NCBI RefSeq assembly: GCF_900250115.1
Contig: NZ_LT984804.1
Coordinates: forward strand, 1,317,301 to 1,381,300
DNA length: 64,000 bases
From: Cupriavidus taiwanensis
GTDB lineage: Bacteria > Pseudomonadota > Gammaproteobacteria > Burkholderiales > Burkholderiaceae
Reading direction: 5' to 3'
Of this stretch, positions 34,041 to 43,159 are shown one piece after another. Under the pieces are notes generated by a model that searched no databases, was not told where the DNA came from, and saw nothing but the letters and a program-made list of their open reading frames with translations. How positions within the stretch are numbered: position 1 is the stretch's first letter; every line of letters begins with the position of its first letter. The position numbers were made by a program, and so were the translations under genes.

Positions 34041-34167
34041 CCGACCGGTGCTTCCCGCCGTTGCCGGCGCTGGGCGGGCAACGTCCGCCGAGTTGATGGA
34101 TACCATCGCGGGCCAGCGCATCGTCTCTGACCTGGTGGCCAGGATGCTGAGCGGGGCCTACGCTTGA
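34041..34167 (+). pseudogene. remnant of Xre/MbcA/ParS-type antitoxin, C-terminus only
   Basis: Immediately after the kfrA-like stop, the frame ending at 34167 reads ..ATSAELMDTIAGQRIVSDLVARMLSGAYA. This matches the pattern of the toxin-binding C-terminus of RES-associated antitoxins (P-x-E-L-L-D-T, G, V, L-x-R-x-x-x-G-x-Y/F). The DNA-binding part and start codon are absent. Its TGA overlaps the TTG start of the RES gene, the coupled arrangement typical of these pairs. Confidence 0.55.
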
Positions 34168-34636
34168 GGCCGGCCTGGCGCATCGCGACCGACACGCCAC
34201 TCTACACCGCGGACGACGCCAGCGGCGCCGGTGCCGGGGCCACCGGCGGAAGCTGGAACCGGCAGGGAACGCTCCTGATCTATGCCGCGTCCAGCACGCG
34301 CTGGCTTGCCTGGAAACGCTGGTCCACCCGGGTTCGGCCGGGCTGCCGCTGAACCGCTACCTGGTCCGGATCGACATCCCTGATGACCTGTGGGCCGCGG
34401 CAAGGCACTTGACCGCCGCGAGCGCGCCGGTCGGCCGGGACGCCATTCCCGCCGGCAAGACCAGCCCCGACACCGGCGAGGCGTGGGTCCGGGCGAGCAC
34501 CAGCGCCTTGCTGCTGGTGCCCGCCATCGTGATCCCGGAAGAGCATAACGTGCTGATCAACCCCTTGCATGCGCAGGCCCGGCGGCTGGCCGATACCATT
34601 GTTCGCCGCTGGCAGTACGACGCACGCCTGGCCTGA
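34164..34636 (+). pseudogene. RES-domain toxin gene, frameshifted
   Basis: Two frames together give a full-length RES domain (about 157 codons). The first part is AWRIATDTPLYTADDASGAG.., GGSWNRQGTLLIYAASS. The second is LETLVHPGSAGLPLNRYL, VRIDIPDDLWAAA and the C-terminal VIPEEHNVLINPLHAQA. The shift is near 34297, where restoring one G would rejoin them. RES toxins degrade NAD+. The usual GGRWN motif reads GGSWN here, a further sign of decay. Downstream is the convergent acyl-CoA ligase. Confidence 0.8.
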
Positions 34637-34643
34637 GGCAGGT

Positions 34644-36251
34644 TCAGGCCGCGCCGCCCGCGCGCAGCAGGTGTTTCTGGATCTTGCCGCTGGTGGTCTT
34701 GGGCAGCGCTGCCAGGAAATGGTAGCGGCGCGGGCGCTTGTAGGCCGCCAGCCGATCGCCTTGCAGCAGGAAGGCATCGAGCTGTGCCGCGCTCAGCGCG
34801 GCCTCGCCGCGCGCCACCACATAGGCGCCGACCACCTGGCCCCAGGTGGCATCGGGCTCGCCCAGCACCGCGACTTCGAGCACGCCGGGATGTTCGATCA
34901 GGGCGTCTTCCACCTCGCGCGGATAGACGTTCTCGGCGCCGGAATTGATCATGTAGTCGATGCGGTCGCGGATCCACAGGTAGCCGTCGTCGTCCACGCT
35001 GCCGAGGTCGCCGGTGTGGTACCAGCCGTGCGCCAGCGCGCGCGCGTTGGCGTCCGGGCGGTTCAGGTAGCCCTGCATCATGCACGGGCCGCGCACCAGC
35101 ACTTCGCCGACTTCGCCGGGCGCGCAAGGCTGCGACGGATCGGTCGGTGCGCCGTCCTCGCGCAGCCTTGCGACCACCAGTTCGTGGCCAAGCGCGGGCA
35201 GGCCGGCAGAGCCGGCGCGGCTCAGTTGCTCATGCGGGTAGAGCACCGACATGCACGGTCCCATTTCCGTGGTGCCGTACACCTGCACCAGCCCGGCGCC
35301 GACCTTGCGGTCCCATTCGCGGATCAGGTGCGGCGCCATCGATGCGCCGCCATACTCCACCAGCCGCAGCGAGGACAGGTTGCGGCTTCCGGCGTCCGGA
35401 TGGTCGAGCAGCATGCCGATCATGGTCGGCGCGGCGAAGAAGTGCGTGACGCCCTCGGCTTGCACCAGTTGCCAGGCCTCGCCTGCGTCGAAGCGGCGCT
35501 GCAGCACCTGGGTGGCACCGACCTGCAGGCGCGGCAGGAAGCTGGTGTGCAGCTCGGCAGTGTGGTTCAGCGGCGCGATCGACAGGCCAACATCCTCGCG
35601 CGACAGCATCATGGCCTGGTGCATCATTGCGTTGTGCTGCAGCTTGCTGCGATGGCTGTGCATGACGCCCTTGGGCCGGCCGGTGGTGCCGCTGGTGTAC
35701 ATCAGGATGCAGGGGTCGTTCTCATCGACCTGCACCGCCGGCGGCGTGTCGGGCTGGCCTGCCGCCAGCGTATCGAGCCGGTGCGTAGCGAAGGCGGGTT
35801 TGGCGTCTGTGTCGGCGTCGGTGTCGGTGGCGGCCTCGGTGCCGGCATATATCCGCAGTGCGGTGCCAGGCGCCAGCTCGGCGGCCTTTTCCACCACGGC
35901 CGCGCCTTCCCGTTCGAACAGCACCGCCCTGGCGCCGCCGTCGTCGAGGATGTAGGCCAGCTCCTGCGCGGCCAGGCGGTAGTTGACCGGGTTGAATACC
36001 GCGCCGAGGCGGGCCGTGGCCAGCAGCGTAAAGACGAAAGCCGGCGTGTTGTAGAGGAAGGCCGCCACCACGTCGCCCTTGCCGATGCCGAGCGACTGCA
36101 AGGCATGCGCGTGGCGATTGACCTCGGCATCCAGCTGCGCATAGGTCCAGGCGCGCCGTGCGGCGCCGATGCCGCTGACCAGCGCGGTCTTGTGCGGCAG
36201 GTTGCGCGCGGGCCAGGCAAGGGTGTCGCCAAGGGTGATGCCGCGGGTCAA
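34644..36251 (-). CDS. AMP-forming long-chain acyl-CoA ligase-like protein
   Basis: This 535-residue ANL-superfamily enzyme forms acyl-AMP and then acyl-CoA. Motifs are the P-loop LMYTSGTTGRPKGV (about residue 194), VEYGGASM, VQVYGTTEMGP, GWYHTGDLGSVDDDGYLWIRDR, INSGAENVYPREVED and the C-terminal catalytic Lys in KTTSGKIQKH. A run of ACN/GAC codons gives a TDTDADTDA stretch near residue 145, absent from most relatives. The start is a TTG, as no upstream in-frame ATG exists. The gene stands alone. It is only about 29% identical by eye to the other ligase in the window, so it probably has a different substrate. Confidence 0.87.
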   Translation of the reverse strand: MTRGITLGDTLAWPARNLPHKTALVSGIGAARRAWTYAQLDAEVNRHAHALQSLGIGKGDVVAAFLYNTPAFVFTLLATARLGAVFNPVNYRLAAQELAYILDDGGARAVLFEREGAAVVEKAAELAPGTALRIYAGTEAATDTDADTDAKPAFATHRLDTLAAGQPDTPPAVQVDENDPCILMYTSGTTGRPKGVMHSHRSKLQHNAMMHQAMMLSREDVGLSIAPLNHTAELHTSFLPRLQVGATQVLQRRFDAGEAWQLVQAEGVTHFFAAPTMIGMLLDHPDAGSRNLSSLRLVEYGGASMAPHLIREWDRKVGAGLVQVYGTTEMGPCMSVLYPHEQLSRAGSAGLPALGHELVVARLREDGAPTDPSQPCAPGEVGEVLVRGPCMMQGYLNRPDANARALAHGWYHTGDLGSVDDDGYLWIRDRIDYMINSGAENVYPREVEDALIEHPGVLEVAVLGEPDATWGQVVGAYVVARGEAALSAAQLDAFLLQGDRLAAYKRPRRYHFLAALPKTTSGKIQKHLLRAGGAA

Positions 36252-36403
36252 GGTCGGGCTCCGGTCATGTCCGCTGCCGGGCAGGCAGGCGTTGTTGTCT
36301 TGTCAGCCGGACAATATAGAGCGGCGTGCGGGGCACATGGAAATAACGATTTGCTCTTTCTTTATGCCAGTCGAGCGGTAACGCCGCTTCCCGGCCAGGC
36401 CGC

Positions 36404-36423
36404 TACTGTATATTTGTACAGTT
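36404..36423 (+). promoter_or_regulatory. LexA (SOS) box of the nuclease-helicase gene
   Basis: TACTGTATATTTGTACAGTT contains the CTGT-N8-ACAG LexA core with a nearly complete match to the classic TACTGTATATATATACAGTA. It ends 13 bases before the predicted start codon, so LexA would block both promoter and initiation. Confidence 0.85.
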
Positions 36424-36436
36424 TCCGCCGTGCCCT

Positions 36437-38782
36437 TTGTCTGTGTCCGCCGTCACCTCGCCCCCTCCAGTTACGCCCGCACCGTCCGCCGCGCCGGCGC
36501 AGCCCGCGTACGTCGTCGCCGTCCGTGCGCTGTGCGAGTTCACCGCCAAGGCGGGCGACCTGGACCTGCGCTTCGTGCCGACGCCGTCGGCGCAGGAAGG
36601 GGTCGCGGGCCATGGCGTCGTCACCGGCCGGCGCGGCGCGGGCTATCAGGCGGAGCTGGCGCTGTCCGCGGATTTCGGTCCACTCCGAGTCCGGGGCCGT
36701 GCCGACGGCTACGATCCCGCCGCCAACCGGCTGGAGGAAATCAAGACGGTTCGCGGCGACGCCGCCGTGCCGGACAACCACCGCCACCTGCATTGGGCCC
36801 AGGCAAAAATCTATGGCTGCCTGCTTTGCCGCAAGCTGGGCCTGCCCGGGCTGGAGATCGCGGTGGTCTATTTCGACATCGTCAGCCAGCGCGAGCACCC
36901 GGTCGTGGCGCATTTCGACGCGCCGGCGCTCGAGGCGTTTTTTGTCGAGTCGTGCGAGCGCTTCCTGCACTGGGCCCAGGCCGAACTAGCGCACCGGCAG
37001 GCGCGCGATGCCGCGCTGGCGCAGCTGGCGTTTCCGCACCAGGGTTTCCGCCCGGGCCAGCGCGAACTGGCCCAGGCGGTGTACAACGCCAACCGCGCCG
37101 GTCGCCACCTGCTGGCGCAGGCGCCAACCGGCATCGGCAAGTCGGTCGGGACGCTGTTCCCGGTGCTCAAGGCCATGCCGGGGCAGGGACTCGACAAGGT
37201 GTTCTTCCTGTCGGCGCGTTCCACCGGGCGCGGGGTGGCGCTGCACGCCGCCGCAGCACTGCGCGGCCATGGCGCGCAGCCGCTGCGCGTGCTCGAACTG
37301 ACCGCGCGCGACAAGGCCTGCGAACATCCTGAACTGGCCTGCCATGGCGAATCGTGTCCGCTGGCGCGCGGCTTCTATGACCGCCTGCCGGCCGCGCGCG
37401 AAGCGGCCCGCGCCATGCCGGTGCGCGACCGGAGCGCGGTGCGGGAGCTGGCGCGCGAGCATGCGATCTGCCCTTACTACCTGGCACAGGAGCTGGTGCG
37501 GTGGAGCGACGTGGTGGTGGCCGACTACAACTACTACTTCGACCGCAGCGCGATGCTGTATGCGCTGACCGTCGCCAATGGCTGGCGCGCGAGCGTGCTG
37601 GTGGACGAGGCCCATAATCTGGTCGAGCGCGGCCGCGCGATGTACACGGCCGAGCTGGATCCGCAAGCGCTGCGCGACCTGCGCCGCGGCGCGCCGGCGC
37701 CGCTGGCCCGGCCGCTGGCCCGGCTCGCGCGCCAGTGGAATGTTCTTGCGCGCCAGGGCGATGAAGCCTACCAGGTCCTGCCGGAGGTGCCCGCGGTCTT
37801 TCGCCGTGCGCTGGACGAATGCTGTGAGGCGGCGCTGGCTTACCTGACAGAGCATCCGGGCGCGCATGATCCGGCGCTGCAACGATTTTACTTCGACGCG
37901 CTGCATTTCGGCCGCCTGGCCGAACAGCTCGATGCGCATTCCCTGTTCGATATCCAGCGCGCGCCGCGCCGCCGTGGCCACCATGCGCGGCTTTGCCTGC
38001 GCAATGTCATCCCGGCCCCGTTCCTGCGCCCGCGGCTTGCCGCCGCGCATTCGGTCACGCTGTTTTCCGCGACCCTCGATCCCGCGGGCTTTTACCTGGA
38101 CACGCTGGGCCTGCCGGCCGATTGCGCACGCGTGCAAGTGCCAGCGCCGTTCCGGGCCGACCAGCTGTCGGTGCGCATTGCCGCGCGCATCTCCACCCGC
38201 TATGCGCGGCGCGCGCAGTCGCTGCCGGCGATCGTGGCGCTGATGGCGCAGCAGTTCCGCGCGCGCCGGGGCAACTACCTGGCCTTCTTCAGCAGCCACG
38301 AATACCTGCAGCAGGCGGTCGCGCGCTTTGCCGCGGCGCACCCGGAGATCCCGCACTGGGTCCAGGCGCGGGGCATGGACGAAGCCGCGCAGGCGGCGTT
38401 CCTGCAGGCCTTTGCGGAAGGCGGCGAGGGCATCGGTTTTGCGGTGCTCGGCGGCGCCTTTGCCGAGGGCGTCGACCTGCCGGGCGAGCGCCTGATCGGC
38501 GCCTTCGTCGCCACGCTTGGGCTGCCGCAGTTCAATCCCGTCAACGAGCAGTTTCGCGCGCGCATGGAGCAGGCGTTCGGCCAGGGCTACGCCTATGCCT
38601 ACCTGTATCCCGGGCTGCGCAAGGTGGTGCAGGCGGCCGGCCGGGTGATTCGCACGCAGCAGGACCAGGGCGTGCTGTATCTGATCGATGATCGCTTTGC
38701 CGCGCCGGAGGTGCGGGAGCTGCTGCCGTCGTGGTGGGAAATCGGGTGGGAGAGCAGGTGCGAAATCGCGCCGGCGGCGTAG
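36437..38782 (+). CDS. DinG/XPD-type helicase with N-terminal nuclease-like domain
   Basis: This 781-residue superfamily 2 helicase has, in the N-terminal about 190 residues, the PD-(D/E)xK nuclease pattern (VRGRADGYDP.., EEIKTVRG near residue 100, then an HWAQAKIYG helix). The helicase core has Walker A in LLAQAPTGIGKSVG (about 228), DEAH in VLVDEAHNL (about 388) and motif VI in QAAGRVIRTQQDQG. Four Cys (about residues 294, 301, 306 and 344) are placed as in XPD/DinG iron-sulphur domains. The expected role is unwinding and trimming damaged DNA. The start is a TTG at 36437, and GTG at 36443 is an alternative. A LexA box sits directly upstream. Confidence 0.9.
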   Translation: MSVSAVTSPPPVTPAPSAAPAQPAYVVAVRALCEFTAKAGDLDLRFVPTPSAQEGVAGHGVVTGRRGAGYQAELALSADFGPLRVRGRADGYDPAANRLEEIKTVRGDAAVPDNHRHLHWAQAKIYGCLLCRKLGLPGLEIAVVYFDIVSQREHPVVAHFDAPALEAFFVESCERFLHWAQAELAHRQARDAALAQLAFPHQGFRPGQRELAQAVYNANRAGRHLLAQAPTGIGKSVGTLFPVLKAMPGQGLDKVFFLSARSTGRGVALHAAAALRGHGAQPLRVLELTARDKACEHPELACHGESCPLARGFYDRLPAAREAARAMPVRDRSAVRELAREHAICPYYLAQELVRWSDVVVADYNYYFDRSAMLYALTVANGWRASVLVDEAHNLVERGRAMYTAELDPQALRDLRRGAPAPLARPLARLARQWNVLARQGDEAYQVLPEVPAVFRRALDECCEAALAYLTEHPGAHDPALQRFYFDALHFGRLAEQLDAHSLFDIQRAPRRRGHHARLCLRNVIPAPFLRPRLAAAHSVTLFSATLDPAGFYLDTLGLPADCARVQVPAPFRADQLSVRIAARISTRYARRAQSLPAIVALMAQQFRARRGNYLAFFSSHEYLQQAVARFAAAHPEIPHWVQARGMDEAAQAAFLQAFAEGGEGIGFAVLGGAFAEGVDLPGERLIGAFVATLGLPQFNPVNEQFRARMEQAFGQGYAYAYLYPGLRKVVQAAGRVIRTQQDQGVLYLIDDRFAAPEVRELLPSWWEIGWESRCEIAPAA

Positions 38783-38906
38783 AAATTACACGGTGGCGCC
38801 GCGGATGCGGCATGCTGCTGCCGTAAGCCCGCCTCACGTCGGCCTCGCGCCGGCCTGGAACGAATCTGGCTGGCAGACCATCACGCGCCAACCGAAAGGA
38901 AACACC

Positions 38907-39230
38907 ATGCCGATGACCCAACACTATGCCGCCACCGAGCCGAGCCGCACCGAAGTGGACACGCTGTCCGGCGCCACCGTGCTGGAGTTCGGCGCGCCGT
39001 GGTGCGGCTATTGCCAGCGCACCCAGCCGGCGCTGGCGGAGGCCTTTGCCGTGCATCCCGATCTGCGCCACCTGAAGATCGAAGACGGCAGCGGACGCCC
39101 GCTGGGCCGGTCGTTCCGCATCAAGCTGTGGCCGACGCTGGTATTCCTGCGCGACGGCCAGGAAGTGGCCAGGCTGGTGCGTCCGACCGAGGCCGAGCCG
39201 ATCCGCGAAGCGATGCGCCGCATCGCCTGA
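38907..39230 (+). CDS. thioredoxin-family protein
   Basis: This 107-residue thioredoxin fold has the redox motif FGAPWCGYCQRTQPAL (CGYC, residues 33-36) and the cis-Pro segment LWPTLVFLRDGQE. It lacks a signal peptide, so it is cytoplasmic. AAAGGA precedes the ATG at a good distance. CGYC instead of CGPC suggests a shifted redox potential compared with housekeeping thioredoxin. It is downstream of the helicase by 124 bp and probably independent. Confidence 0.9.
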   Translation: MPMTQHYAATEPSRTEVDTLSGATVLEFGAPWCGYCQRTQPALAEAFAVHPDLRHLKIEDGSGRPLGRSFRIKLWPTLVFLRDGQEVARLVRPTEAEPIREAMRRIA

Positions 39231-39252
39231 CCAGCCACGGGCTGGCGCCGGC

Positions 39253-39684
39253 TTATTTGGCGAACACCTGGCTCAGGTCGCCAAAGGCCTTGAACTCCAG
39301 CGCGTTGCCCGACGGGTCCAGGAAGAACATGGTGGCCTGCTCGCCAACCTGGTCCTTGAAGCGCACGTGCGGCTCGATCACGAACTGCGTGCCGGCCGCG
39401 CGCAGGCGGACGGCCAGCGCCTCCCATTGGTCCATCGGCAGGATCGCGCCGAAATGGCGCACCGGCACATCGTCGCCATCGACGGCGCTGGTAGCACGAT
39501 GGCCGCATTCCTCGGGCGACAGGTGCGCCACCACCTGGTGGCCATAGAAATTGAAATCCACCCACGCGTCGGAACTGCGGCCTTCCGGGCAGCCCAGCAG
39601 GCCACCATAGAAATTGCGCGCCTCGGCCAGGTCGCGCACGGGAAACGCCAGGTGGAACAAGGGGATGGGGGGAGTCGTGCTCAT
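39253..39684 (-). CDS. VOC-family (glyoxalase/dioxygenase-fold) protein
   Basis: This 143-residue single VOC domain shows the two beta-alpha-beta-beta-beta modules: [24 protein letters not shown] in the first and [36 protein letters not shown] in the second. Likely metal ligands are the His of FHLAF, the His of RHFG and the Glu of ALEFK. The reaction is unknown. It is divergent from the LysR gene at 39810, which may regulate it. Confidence 0.88.
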   Translation of the reverse strand: MSTTPPIPLFHLAFPVRDLAEARNFYGGLLGCPEGRSSDAWVDFNFYGHQVVAHLSPEECGHRATSAVDGDDVPVRHFGAILPMDQWEALAVRLRAAGTQFVIEPHVRFKDQVGEQATMFFLDPSGNALEFKAFGDLSQVFAK

Positions 39685-39809
39685 GGGGCTGTCTTGTGGA
39701 GGGAGAGGTTCCGGGCGGGCCGGGGAGCGGCCAGCGGATTGATTGTAGTCAGCACAAGCCGTAATATGAAGCGAATCATTTTTGCCCTGAGCATCAAAAA
39801 ATTCGATAG

Positions 39810-40694
39810 ATGATCCGCTACTTCCAGACCTTCCTGACGGCTGCCGAAAGCGGATCGTTTTCCGCCGCGGCGGCGCGGCTGGCGCTGACCCAGTCGGCCG
39901 TCAGCACGCAGATCCGGCGCCTCGAGGAAGACCTTGACTGCCGCCTGTTCGAGCGCACCGGCAAGTCGGTCGCGCTCAGCGAAGCCGGGCAGCGGCTGCT
40001 GCCGGAGGCACGGCGCCTGGTCGAGCTCTACGCCGCGATGAAGGACCGCGCCGGCCCGCACGCCGACGCCGCGCCGGTCGAACTGGGCGCGGTGTCCACG
40101 GTGCAGGCCACCTTGCTGGCGGAGGCGATGCGGCATTTCCGCCAGCGCTTTCCGGACTCCCACGTCAACGTGGTGCCCGGCATGTCGACCCAGTTGCTGA
40201 CGCAGGTCGATGCGCGCGAACTCGACGTGGCCGTGCTGATCCGGCCGCGCCTGGGTTTGCCGCCCGACCTGAAGTGGGTGCCGCTGGTGCGGGAGCGCTT
40301 CGTCGGCATCGCGCCGGCGGGCTCGCCGCAGGAGCTGCGCGCGCTGCTCGAGGCGCTGCCGTTTATTCGCTACAACCGCCACAGCACCGGCGGCCAGCTG
40401 GTGGACCGCTACCTGAAGCGGCAGCGGCTCTGGGTCAGGGAGGGGATGGAACTGGACGAGCCCGCGGTGATCCTGCAGATGGTGGCGGCGGGCCTGGGCT
40501 GCGCGATCATTCCGGCCGAGCTGGTGCCGCTGCGCGAGGCGGCCGGCGTGATCCAGGTGCCGCTGCCGGGCGGGCCGCTGCATCGCGAGGTGGGCGTGCT
40601 GGTGCGTGAAGCGGCGCTGCGCCGCGCTCCGGTCGCGGCGCTGATCGATGCCTTCGTCGCGGCGAGCGCGCGCTGGCAGCGAGGCGAGGCTTAG
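39810..40694 (+). CDS. LysR-family transcriptional regulator
   Basis: This 294-residue protein has an N-terminal winged helix-turn-helix ([39 protein letters not shown]) and a periplasmic-binding-protein-like effector domain ([34 protein letters not shown]). The 125-bp gap to the divergent VOC gene is AT-richer near 39750-39800, where an operator is expected. Target and inducer are unknown. A cupin gene converges on its 3' end 18 bp away. Confidence 0.92.
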   Translation: MIRYFQTFLTAAESGSFSAAAARLALTQSAVSTQIRRLEEDLDCRLFERTGKSVALSEAGQRLLPEARRLVELYAAMKDRAGPHADAAPVELGAVSTVQATLLAEAMRHFRQRFPDSHVNVVPGMSTQLLTQVDARELDVAVLIRPRLGLPPDLKWVPLVRERFVGIAPAGSPQELRALLEALPFIRYNRHSTGGQLVDRYLKRQRLWVREGMELDEPAVILQMVAAGLGCAIIPAELVPLREAAGVIQVPLPGGPLHREVGVLVREAALRRAPVAALIDAFVAASARWQRGEA

Positions 40695-40712
40695 GGAAGG
40701 CTTAGTGCAGGC

Positions 40713-41048
40713 TCAGACGCTGCCTGGCAACACCATCGTCACCAGCACCGAAGCATCTGACACCGCCGTCACGTCGTAGCGCACGCAAGGTCCCAGGTAC
40801 AGCAGGTCGCCCTGGTGCAGCTGGCGTTCGGAGCCGTCGACCCGGACACGGACCTCGCCTTCGAGGCATTGCACGGTCATCGGTCCGTCCACCGCATGAG
40901 GCGGCACATGCTTGCCGGCTTTCAGCACCAGCCGCATCACTTCGAGGGGACCTTCCTTGAACAGGGCCTGGGTGGCGGTCTGGTCCAGCCGCGCGCCCAG
41001 GGGCAGCACGCTGGCGATCTGTCCGGAAGCAAGATGGGGAAGGGACAT
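40713..41048 (-). CDS. small cupin-domain protein
   Basis: This 111-residue single cupin has motif 1 spread over KAGKHVPPHAVDGPMTVQCLEGEV and motif 2 in LHQGDLLYLGPCVRYDV. Only some of the usual His/Glu metal ligands are present (HVPPH, then a Gln/Cys where the second Glu and the last His would be), so metal binding is uncertain. CGAGGAG precedes the ATG. Function unknown. Confidence 0.85.
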   Translation of the reverse strand: MSLPHLASGQIASVLPLGARLDQTATQALFKEGPLEVMRLVLKAGKHVPPHAVDGPMTVQCLEGEVRVRVDGSERQLHQGDLLYLGPCVRYDVTAVSDASVLVTMVLPGSV

Positions 41049-41172
41049 GCGCGGCTCCTCGCGTCTGGTGGGGTGGCTTGTCAGGCGCGCCGGCGCCGGG
41101 CGACGGCACGCCTTCTCAATCTAGCACCGGAGGGCGCGCATCAGTAGCACGCAGCGTGGTGTCGCCGCCAGA

Positions 41173-41514
41173 TCAGGCCGCGGCGCCAGCGCGTGCGCCG
41201 CCATGGGCCGGCGCCGCGGAAACACCGCTGCGGTCCAGTCCTGCAACATCCAGGCCGGCGGCGCGGTTGGCACCATCGGTGAACGGGTCACGCTGGCCAT
41301 TGGCGCGCGCGCCATCGGTGAAGGGGTCGCGCTGGCCGTCGACGCGCGCGCCGTCGGTGAAGGGGTCGCGCTTGCCGTTGTGCAGGGCGTAGCCGTGGCG
41401 GTCAGCGGCAACGCCGCGATCGTTCAGGCCTTGCGCCATGGCGGGGGTGGCGGCGTTGATTGCTGCGAGGCAGAGGGACGTGGCAAGAAGGGCTTTGAGA
41501 GCGTTTTTGTGCAT
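41173..41514 (-). CDS. exported protein with DPFTDGA tandem repeats
   Basis: This 113-residue protein has a signal peptide (cleavage at PAMAQG, about residue 28). After a short LNDRGVAADRHGYALHNGK spacer come three 13-residue repeats, DPFTDGAR-V/A-D/N-GQR, then an Ala/Gly-rich tail. It shares the P-[Y/F]-T-D-G-A core with the protein at 1151-1522, although the units are 13 instead of 12 residues and the spacing residues differ. No Cys and no catalytic motif. Function unknown. The 39-bp DNA repeats lie at about 41275-41385. Confidence 0.72.
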   Translation of the reverse strand: MHKNALKALLATSLCLAAINAATPAMAQGLNDRGVAADRHGYALHNGKRDPFTDGARVDGQRDPFTDGARANGQRDPFTDGANRAAGLDVAGLDRSGVSAAPAHGGARAGAAA

Positions 41515-41695
41515 GTCTGCTGTTTTTCAGATTGGAGAACGATAGGCCCGTACGGGGCCGCGCAAGCCTGGCGGGTTTGCCGCCTGCGCCGTCCGGATTC
41601 GCCTTTGGGGCGGTGCCGCGCCTGGGGTTTCGCGCGGCACGGGACGAAGTGTAGTCACCCGGATCTATTCAGGTGATGATTTAACTTTCCATGAT

Positions 41696-43159
41696 TCAGT
41701 CGTTTTTTTCATTATCGATGCGGGGAGCGGCGGCCAGGCTGCGCGCGCTTTGCCAGCCGCCACCGAGGGCCAGGAACAGGTCGACCTGCCGCGCGGCAAC
41801 CGCGCCTGCGGAGGTCGCCAGGATCGCCTCGGCGGCGGCGAGGTCGCGCTCGGCGTCGAGCTGCGCCAGATAGGGCAAGCGCCCCGCCGCCCATAGCCGG
41901 CGCTGCTGCCGCGCGGCCTGTGCGGCGTGCTCTGCGGCGGCATGCAGGGCCGCGTGGCGTTCCAGTTCACGCCGGTAGGCCGCCAGCGCGGTCTCGGTTT
42001 CCTGCAGCGCGCGCAGCACCACGCCGTCGAAGCGCGCCAGGGCGGCATCCGCATCGGCTTCGAGGCCATGGATGCGATGCCGCACGCCATTGGTGGGCCA
42101 GCTCCAGCTCAGCAGCGGCCCCAGGCTCCAGCGCGCCGTGGGCCCGCTGCCAAGGTGGCTCAGCACGCCGGTCAGTCCGGCGCTGGCACCGATGCGGATC
42201 GATGGATACAGGTCTGCCGTGGCCACGCCGATGCGCGCGGTGGCGGCGGCGAGTTCGCGCTCGGCCTGACGCACATCGGGCCGCCGGCGCAGCAGCGCGG
42301 CGCCGTCGCCGACCGGCAGCGGCGCGCGCAGCACGGGCTCGGCCTCGCAGGCCACATCGGCCTCCGGCAGCGCCGCTGGCGCCTGGCCCAGCAACATCGC
42401 CAGCCGGTATCGCGCCGCACTGCGCGCAGCCTGCAGCGGGGGCAGGGCGGCGCGCAGCGCTTCGGTGCGGGCACGTTCGCGCGCCACCTCGGCGGGCCCG
42501 GCGCGGCCCGCTGCGTGCACGCGGCGGGTGGCATCCAGCGTGCGCTGCTGCAGCGCCAATTGTTGCGTGGCTGCGTGCAGGTCATGCGTGGCGGCGCAAC
42601 CTTGCACGTAGGCGCGCACGGTCTGCGCCGCCACGGTGACGCGCACCAGGTCCAGTGTCGCCTCGCTGGCCTGCGCACCGGCCAGCGCGGCCTCGTCGGC
42701 GCGCGCCAGCTTGCCGAAGAAGTCGATCAGGTAGGAAGCGCCCAGGCCCACGTCGCCCAGGTTGAACACCGGTGGCTGGGCCTGCTGCAAGAAACTCTCC
42801 CCCGACAACTGCGCGCGCGACACGCCGGCGCCGGCGCTGCCCTGCGGCAGGTTTTCGGCTTCGACTTCGTGCAGCAGCGCCAGCGCGCGACGCAGGTTGG
42901 CGCCGGCCGCGCGGATGTCGGTGTTTGCCGCCAGCGCCTGCGTGACCAGCCGGTCGAGCCGTTCGTCGTCATAGAGGCTCCACCAGTCGTCGGGCACGGG
43001 AGCGAGCGCCACGTGCGGTGCCTGTGCTGCCTGCAACGGCCCATTGGCCGCGGCCTCGCGCACCGCCGCGCGATCGGGCACGCGATAGTCCGGTCCCACC
43101 GTGGTGCAGGCGCTCAGGCATGCGCACAGGCACGCCGCCCAGGCACGGCGCGGCCTCAC
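41696..43159 (-). CDS. NodT-family outer-membrane efflux lipoprotein
   Basis: This 487-residue TolC-like outer-membrane channel of the RND/MFS/FUSC efflux type has a lipoprotein signal with Cys in LSACTTVGPDY (about residue 18), the hallmark start of NodT proteins. Two long helical repeats of the OEP domain are present (WWSLYDDERLDRLVTQALAAN.., PDVRQAERELAAATARIGVATADLYPSI). It is the last gene of the FUSC-DUF1656-HlyD-NodT operon. Its GTG start overlaps the HlyD stop by 4 bp. Confidence 0.93.
   Translation of the reverse strand: MRPRRAWAACLCACLSACTTVGPDYRVPDRAAVREAAANGPLQAAQAPHVALAPVPDDWWSLYDDERLDRLVTQALAANTDIRAAGANLRRALALLHEVEAENLPQGSAGAGVSRAQLSGESFLQQAQPPVFNLGDVGLGASYLIDFFGKLARADEAALAGAQASEATLDLVRVTVAAQTVRAYVQGCAATHDLHAATQQLALQQRTLDATRRVHAAGRAGPAEVARERARTEALRAALPPLQAARSAARYRLAMLLGQAPAALPEADVACEAEPVLRAPLPVGDGAALLRRRPDVRQAERELAAATARIGVATADLYPSIRIGASAGLTGVLSHLGSGPTARWSLGPLLSWSWPTNGVRHRIHGLEADADAALARFDGVVLRALQETETALAAYRRELERHAALHAAAEHAAQAARQQRRLWAAGRLPYLAQLDAERDLAAAEAILATSAGAVAARQVDLFLALGGGWQSARSLAAAPRIDNEKND

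Noticed and set aside
34409..34636. Independent 75-residue gene
   Set aside because: It is the C-terminal part of the RES domain displaced by the frameshift, not a separate gene.
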